Source: Gnetum montanum (lineage: Eukaryota > Streptophyta > Gnetopsida > Gnetales > Gnetaceae). From it: a stretch of DNA of 64,000 nt. The DNA lies in NCBI GenBank assembly GCA_015680685.1, contig MNCI01001077.1, positions 762,268 through 826,267 on the forward strand, read 5' to 3'. Position numbers and translations under genes: made by a program. The notes beneath the pieces were generated by a model. That model had not been told where the DNA came from. It worked only from the letters and a program-made list of their open reading frames with translations, and did not search any database. Shown here piece by piece: positions 59,731 through 64,000 of this stretch (within the stretch, counting starts at the first letter, position 1; each line of letters begins with the position of its first letter).

Positions 59731-60764
59731 CCTCTCGGCTTAAGTGGGATCCAAAACGACCTATGAAGGTTGGTGTGGTGCCCACACTCTCACCTAACAT
59801 GACTGCAATGTCTCGTCACATGTTTGATGAGGCTTATAAGTGTGTTTTGCACTCAGCACACTCTCTATGGGAATGTAGGCATGCCAATGAGGACCTGTGG
59901 AAATGAGTCCAAAGGGTTGAGTAGAGAGAGGCTAACCTGGCTACCGAGGTGGAGAATCTTAGGTCAAGGAACGCTTTTCTTATAAACTGCAACCTTGACC
60001 TAGTTGATTGGCAGAGGGCTATTGACGACTATGCCAGGTTTTGGACTGTCATTCATCAAAATGTTAAATCCACCCATGAGATAGTTGAACAGCAAAGGTA
60101 GATGGATTTGCTGGTCCAAGAGTGCCAAGACATGAAAGACATCAATGCTAAGGTTTTTGAATGGGGGAAAACCTAGAGAGACCATAAACATATGTATAAG
60201 CTAGAGAATGAGACCCACCGAAAACTGTATAGAAATGTTGTTGTGGAGGCATTCACGTATGAAGCGTTTGTGAAGGCCATCAGCGCTTCTGAGGTCTATT
60301 GAAATTTTAAAAAGTAAGTGGAGGTCACAGAATCTCCTGACTTGAGGGTGAGCCTTCCTACAGGAGAGACTACAACCACTTCCCTTTCACTGAAACCTCT
60401 AACATGGACAACCGTAGAAAGGGAAAAGGCTACAGCAGCTAATGCTAAACCCAACAATGGGTGTTGGATGGATATTTCGGTAGAGGAGATTTGGCATCGC
60501 CTCAGGCTTGGTCTAGAATAGATACCCCTTGAGACCAGCGCAAGCTCCTCTTAGGTTAGTCACTTTCATCTTATGTTGTAGCTTGCATTTACCGCATTTG
60601 TTGCCCTAGCTAACTACTTCATTCATGTGGTGCAGGCTCTAGATGAGGGTGCGAGACCTATGAGGAGGGGGAATGTAGGATCGGTAGAAGACAATGCAGA
60701 AGTAGGTGATGCACAAGTAGATGAAGCAGAGGCAAACGGTGAAGGCATTGGAAACAACCCATGA
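59731..60764 (+). pseudogene. Antisense gene, copy in element I, last two exons
   Basis: Exon 59731-60554 follows an acceptor TTAAATAG and enters in phase 1, as exon 7 of D does. RLKWDPKRP aligns with QLRWKPSEA, and CVLHSAHSLWECRHANEDLW with CVVHNAKSLWSCKC...LW of D. A Glu/Lys/Leu-rich coiled coil follows (VENLRSRNAFL, ECQDMKDINAK), then VVVEAFTYEAFVKA against HTVVEM. Donor GTTAGT at 60555, acceptor GTGCAG at 60635 and a last exon 60636-60764 rich in Glu, Asp and Gly, ending TGA; D's last exon is also Gly/Asp-rich. Four stops or so. The upstream exons were lost in the deletion that removed pol. Confidence 0.75.
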
Positions 60765-60904
60765 CAGCATGGGATTTTTCATCTTCTTTTTTTTTTCTTG
60801 AAAATTTTGCAACATTTCCAATAGGCAAAAATTTTGAATGAAATGAAAAACATTAGAAAGGAAATCAATTTTATGTTAACTTATGTACTATGTAAAGTTT
60901 TCAT

Positions 60905-61060
60905 GCTTTCATATGCTAGTCTTAAGTCATCTCAGGCCATTGTTAGTTTTGGGCCATTTTGGGCCATTGCATGATGAATTAAGGTGACAAGCAATAATGT
61001 TGATTTTAGTTCATTAACAAAGTGATAAGGCAGCGATGCTAGTTTTAGGCCATTTTGGGG
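60905..61060 (-). repeat. Spacer array after protease, element I
   Basis: Plus strand shows GTTAGTTTTGGGCCATTTTG and GCTAGTTTTAGGCCATTTTG. Same position as in D and F. Confidence 0.65.
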
Positions 61061-61189
61061 CATAGCATTGCATGCTGAATGGTCAGCATACTAACAAGGA
61101 AAGGAAACAGTGAATGTACAAGGATAGTGATCGGGCGGGAAATCGTAGAGCCGCTACACTTTGCATAACTACTTCTTGACCCATCGCAG

Positions 61190-62014
61190 GTTAATCGGAA
61201 CATAAGGTCAAGGTGTTTCACCAGGGCCCCCATTCATGTCATTGTCCTTTACTTGGAAGGGTAACTCAACCCATGCATTTTTGATTTGAGGGTCGATTTG
61301 CTAGACCGATCCTTCTGTTACATGATTAATGCATGCATGAACAGGTGCTTCATCCTTAGAGGTTCTAACTTCTAAACCCTGTTCCATGCCTATGTTGCTG
61401 ATTACTTGCATTGCCACTTCATCACCATGGATTACCACCTCTCTACCTACATATGGTAAGTGAATTTCCTAGTGTATAGGTGAGGAGATAGCCCTTAGTT
61501 CCGCTAACCATGATCTCCCCAAGATCAGGTTAAACCCGGGCATTTCTTTGACTATGATGAACATTGCGTCTGTGGGGAACTGGTCTCCTACTATGAAGTT
61601 TACGTGGACCGTGCCCTTCACCAGGACACATGCCCCATTGAATGACCTTAGACACGATGTCGTTGTTGGTTTGATCTGGTTGACCAATCCCAACTTGTCC
61701 ACAATAGGGAAAGGAATGATGTTCATGGAAGCCCAATCGTCAACATGTACCCTTCGAATCCGGTGTTGGTTGACCCAAATTGTGATAAAAAGAAGTGTCA
61801 TAGTCACTTGACCCCTTTCAGGATCTTCCCTAATGGTGTTGCTACTAAAAATTAATTGAGGTTTTGTAGACTCCGTGGGTATAGAGGGAAGCATTACCGA
61901 GTGGATCACTCCCTCTTCCGCTGGAATGTTTCCATCGACCGGGATCACCATTAATATGCAAACTAGAGCCTCTCGGTGAGGTACAGATGCCATAACTAGG
62001 TCATACAAGCTCAA
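61190..62014 (-). pseudogene. Element I aspartic protease and linker
   Basis: Open for 181 codons (62014-61469): REALVCILMVIPVDG, RVHVDDWASMNIIP (VDDW at 61733-61744; Gly to Trp), FPTDAMFIIVKEMP, FNLILGRSWLAELRAI. The linker keeps SSPIH, HLPYVG and WVELPF as in D. The intact length with a changed active site suggests recent decay. Confidence 0.88.
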
Positions 62015-64000
62015 TGTAGCATTTTTCTACTTTATGGCTTGCCCGACCTAGGTAAGGGCATCCAAAAAATCTTGGCCACCTGCCTATTTGATTCTTTCCT
62101 CCTCTTCGATTCATCCTAGAAGACGAATCTCTCGAGGAGAGACGACCTCGAACCTAGGTTTAGATCCTTGTTGACAAGGTAATGCAGGCTTTGTAATCGT
62201 GTCGAACTTCATCTTTGGTGAAGAAGGTGTAAATACGAGGGACGAAGGCATAGGCTTGGAGATACCCTCGACAGTACTTCCCTTCGATGTCTCACCTGCC
62301 AAGTGGGCTTCTCACCTTGTGGGCCGAGGAGGCTGTTTAATGTTGTTGCACGGGATGGGGATTGTTGATGATGTTGGCCCCCTGATGATGAATGGAGCTA
62401 GAGGTGTTAACTTACAGGGTCGCATAACCTTGCCAATAGGCGGTGTAGAGGTAGATGCCTGTGGCAGGACTTTCAAGACAAAGGGTGGCTGTGAGCTTGG
62501 ACCAACCACTGGTGGTATTGGTGCACTACGCTGAGGCAAATGAATCACAAACAACTAGAAGCGTGGACTGGGATCATTGTCAATATCGATGGCATTGATT
62601 ATGTAACTGACATTATTAGTGTTGAGGGGATCTTTGTAGACATGCATAGATTGATTTTCAGGGTGTACTGGGTTGCTTTCATCCAACACCAACTTTCCCA
62701 GGTAGATTAATCTTTGGATGTCATCCTGCAACGATAGACAATAATCCATGGTGTGACCACATAGTTGGTGGTAATCACAAAACCTATCTAGCCTAAAACC
62801 CCTAGGAATTGGAGACTCATTGGGTAGGGCCAAAGAGGGGTTCCTAAGGAGCTTGCAGTAGTGTTGATGTCTCATGTTTGCTTCCTTTCACATCTACTTG
62901 TATTGGAGGTATCCCACTGCCAACAGTTGCTTCTAGTGTTCTAAAGGTTTGAGAGGCAGTGGAGTGTATTTCGAATGATCTTTGCACTCGAAGTTGGGTT
63001 TAGTATATGCAAATTTCTCGAATGCAGGTGTGGCAAGTTACGGTGCTTGGCCCAAATTGGGCACAGATTTAGCCACAGGCATGGCTGGTTTCTTATTATT
63101 CTTGCTTTCGCTATTGCTGGGTTTGGGTTTAACCTTGGTTTCCATAGTGGCCAATGTGGTTGTTGGGGCCTTACCCTTGTCCTTTTCCGCAAAGTTGTTC
63201 TTGTAAACGGTGTAGGCCAGGTCTTTGCTTACCTCAGCCACATCTTGTATGCCTTTATTCTAAGTGAAATCTCGTCTAAGAGAGCGTGGAGCAAGATAAT
63301 ACAGTTTGGACTTGATGAAGTCATTCAATACACCCTTAAAGATAGCTAACAAGTGAGCCTCCATGATGGGCTCATGGATTTTGTTAAAGGTCGTGCTCCA
63401 ATGTTGAATGAATTTTTAGACTAGTTTTAATGGGTCTTGTTTCACGCTCATCAGCTGATCCAGCATGGTTTCTAGCTTCAAGTTGTATTTGAAGCATGTC
63501 ACAAACTAGGTCAAGAGTTTTTCCAATGTTGAAATGGATGAACGCAGTAACGTGTGATACCAATCTAGGGCTTTCCCAGCTAGGGACATGGCGAAGATGT
63601 GAATGATCGTATGTAGCCATTATTTCAATAGCAAAGACTCTAACTGGAAAGTGAAGAGATGTGTCTTGGGATCTCCCTCCCCGTCATACTTCGTGAAGTG
63701 TAGGAGAGACATCCCAGTTGGTAATACCAAAGCAGGGATTGTAGGGTTAATGGGGTCATCCTGATAAAAGTCCATGACTTGTACCGTGTCAGACCCAATA
63801 GCTTTGAGGCATTTTATTTCCTCAATTAAGGTCTANATCTCGCTGGTAACCCAAATGGCCTATCCGATGACTCAACCCACTATTACAGCTCCAACAATGC
63901 CACCCACTAGGTGGTGGACAATGCAAGCAGCACCTTTAGTGGGGGCGGCCCCAATGGCACTACTGATAGGTCAACCCACCACTGTCACCATGCTGCATGT
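62015..64000 (-). pseudogene. Element I gag, partial
   Basis: Runs off the right edge. Frames at 62875-62555 have FRLDRFCDYHQLCGHTMDYC, the zinc-knuckle-like motif of D, then ESNPVHPENQSMHVYKDPLN, close to ESNPVEPQNQSMGVYKYPLN of D. Frames 63241-62941 and 63620-63384 cover the Lys-rich linker and core. One N at 63836. Confidence 0.85.

Larger units (their letters stand above)
56571..64000 (-). mobile_element. Element I: Tat/Ogre-like element lacking RT and integrase
   Basis: Minus strand, right to left: gag (continues past 64000), protease, spacer, then the antisense gene's last two exons on plus (59731-60764), spacer (59220-59640), 3' region, polypurine tract and 3' LTR (58269-56571). RT, RNases H, integrase and the first exons of the antisense gene are gone. 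Confidence 0.85.

Noticed and set aside
61205-61225. A GGTGTTTCACC resembling an LTR end
   Set aside because: It lies in the linker after protease, which aligns with 32305-32350 of D, and no LTR body follows.

Overview
The window looks like intergenic DNA from a land plant with a large, repeat-rich genome. Almost all of it is old, nested LTR retrotransposons. I see no host gene, rRNA, tRNA or CRISPR array. Frames are full of stops, mostly explicable as transitions. The species cannot be told from the sequence; a gymnosperm-like giant genome is only a guess.

I divide the window into nine elements or remnants, lettered left to right. A (1-3420, minus): start of gag, leader and 5' LTR. B (3421-14735, plus): antisense gene, RT-RNase H-integrase, 3' LTR. 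C (14736-18293, minus): remnant of a second element type with a plant-transposon-domain ORF1. D (18299-39431, minus): a structurally complete 21.1-kb element with two 2.1-kb LTRs and a CCCTT target duplication. E (39437-43135, minus): LTR-like region and gag of another element. F (43140-49664, minus): protease, gag and 5' LTR. G (49665-51397, plus): LTR promoter and ORF1 related to C. H (51398-56570, plus): 5' LTR, internally deleted, RNase H and integrase. I (56571-64000, minus): 3' LTR, end of the antisense gene, protease and gag, with no RT or integrase. B lies in C, A in B, D in the C/E region, F and H next to or in G, and I in H.

A, B, D, F, H and I are one family of Ty3/gypsy Tat/Ogre-like giants. 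They share LTRs starting near TGAAA, a TATA box about 0.55-0.75 kb before the LTR end, a GGAGGG-type primer site, a polypurine tract CAAAGAGGGGCCA, a second RNase H, and short tandem spacers with core CTTAAACTAGCA at module borders. The layout is LTR - leader - gag - protease - spacer - antisense gene - its upstream region - spacer - RT - RNase H - second RNase H - integrase - spacer - 3' untranslated - LTR.

The main discovery is the antisense gene, carried by B, D and I in the same place between protease and RT. In D it is an eight-exon gene (27963-31538). Its N-terminal domain matches the plant FCP1/NIF-type HAD phosphatase fold with the catalytic aspartates replaced in both readable copies. 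A plant-transposon-protein domain, an acidic stretch and a coiled coil follow. Splice positions and protein motifs are shared between copies that differ greatly in DNA. The RT exon of B and D begins at a matching splice acceptor, as in Ogre elements, so the whole antisense gene appears to sit inside the sense intron. Its upstream region repeats the hairpin words of the same element's U3, and in B also a LTR-type TATAAATA, so the gene may be driven by LTR-derived control DNA.
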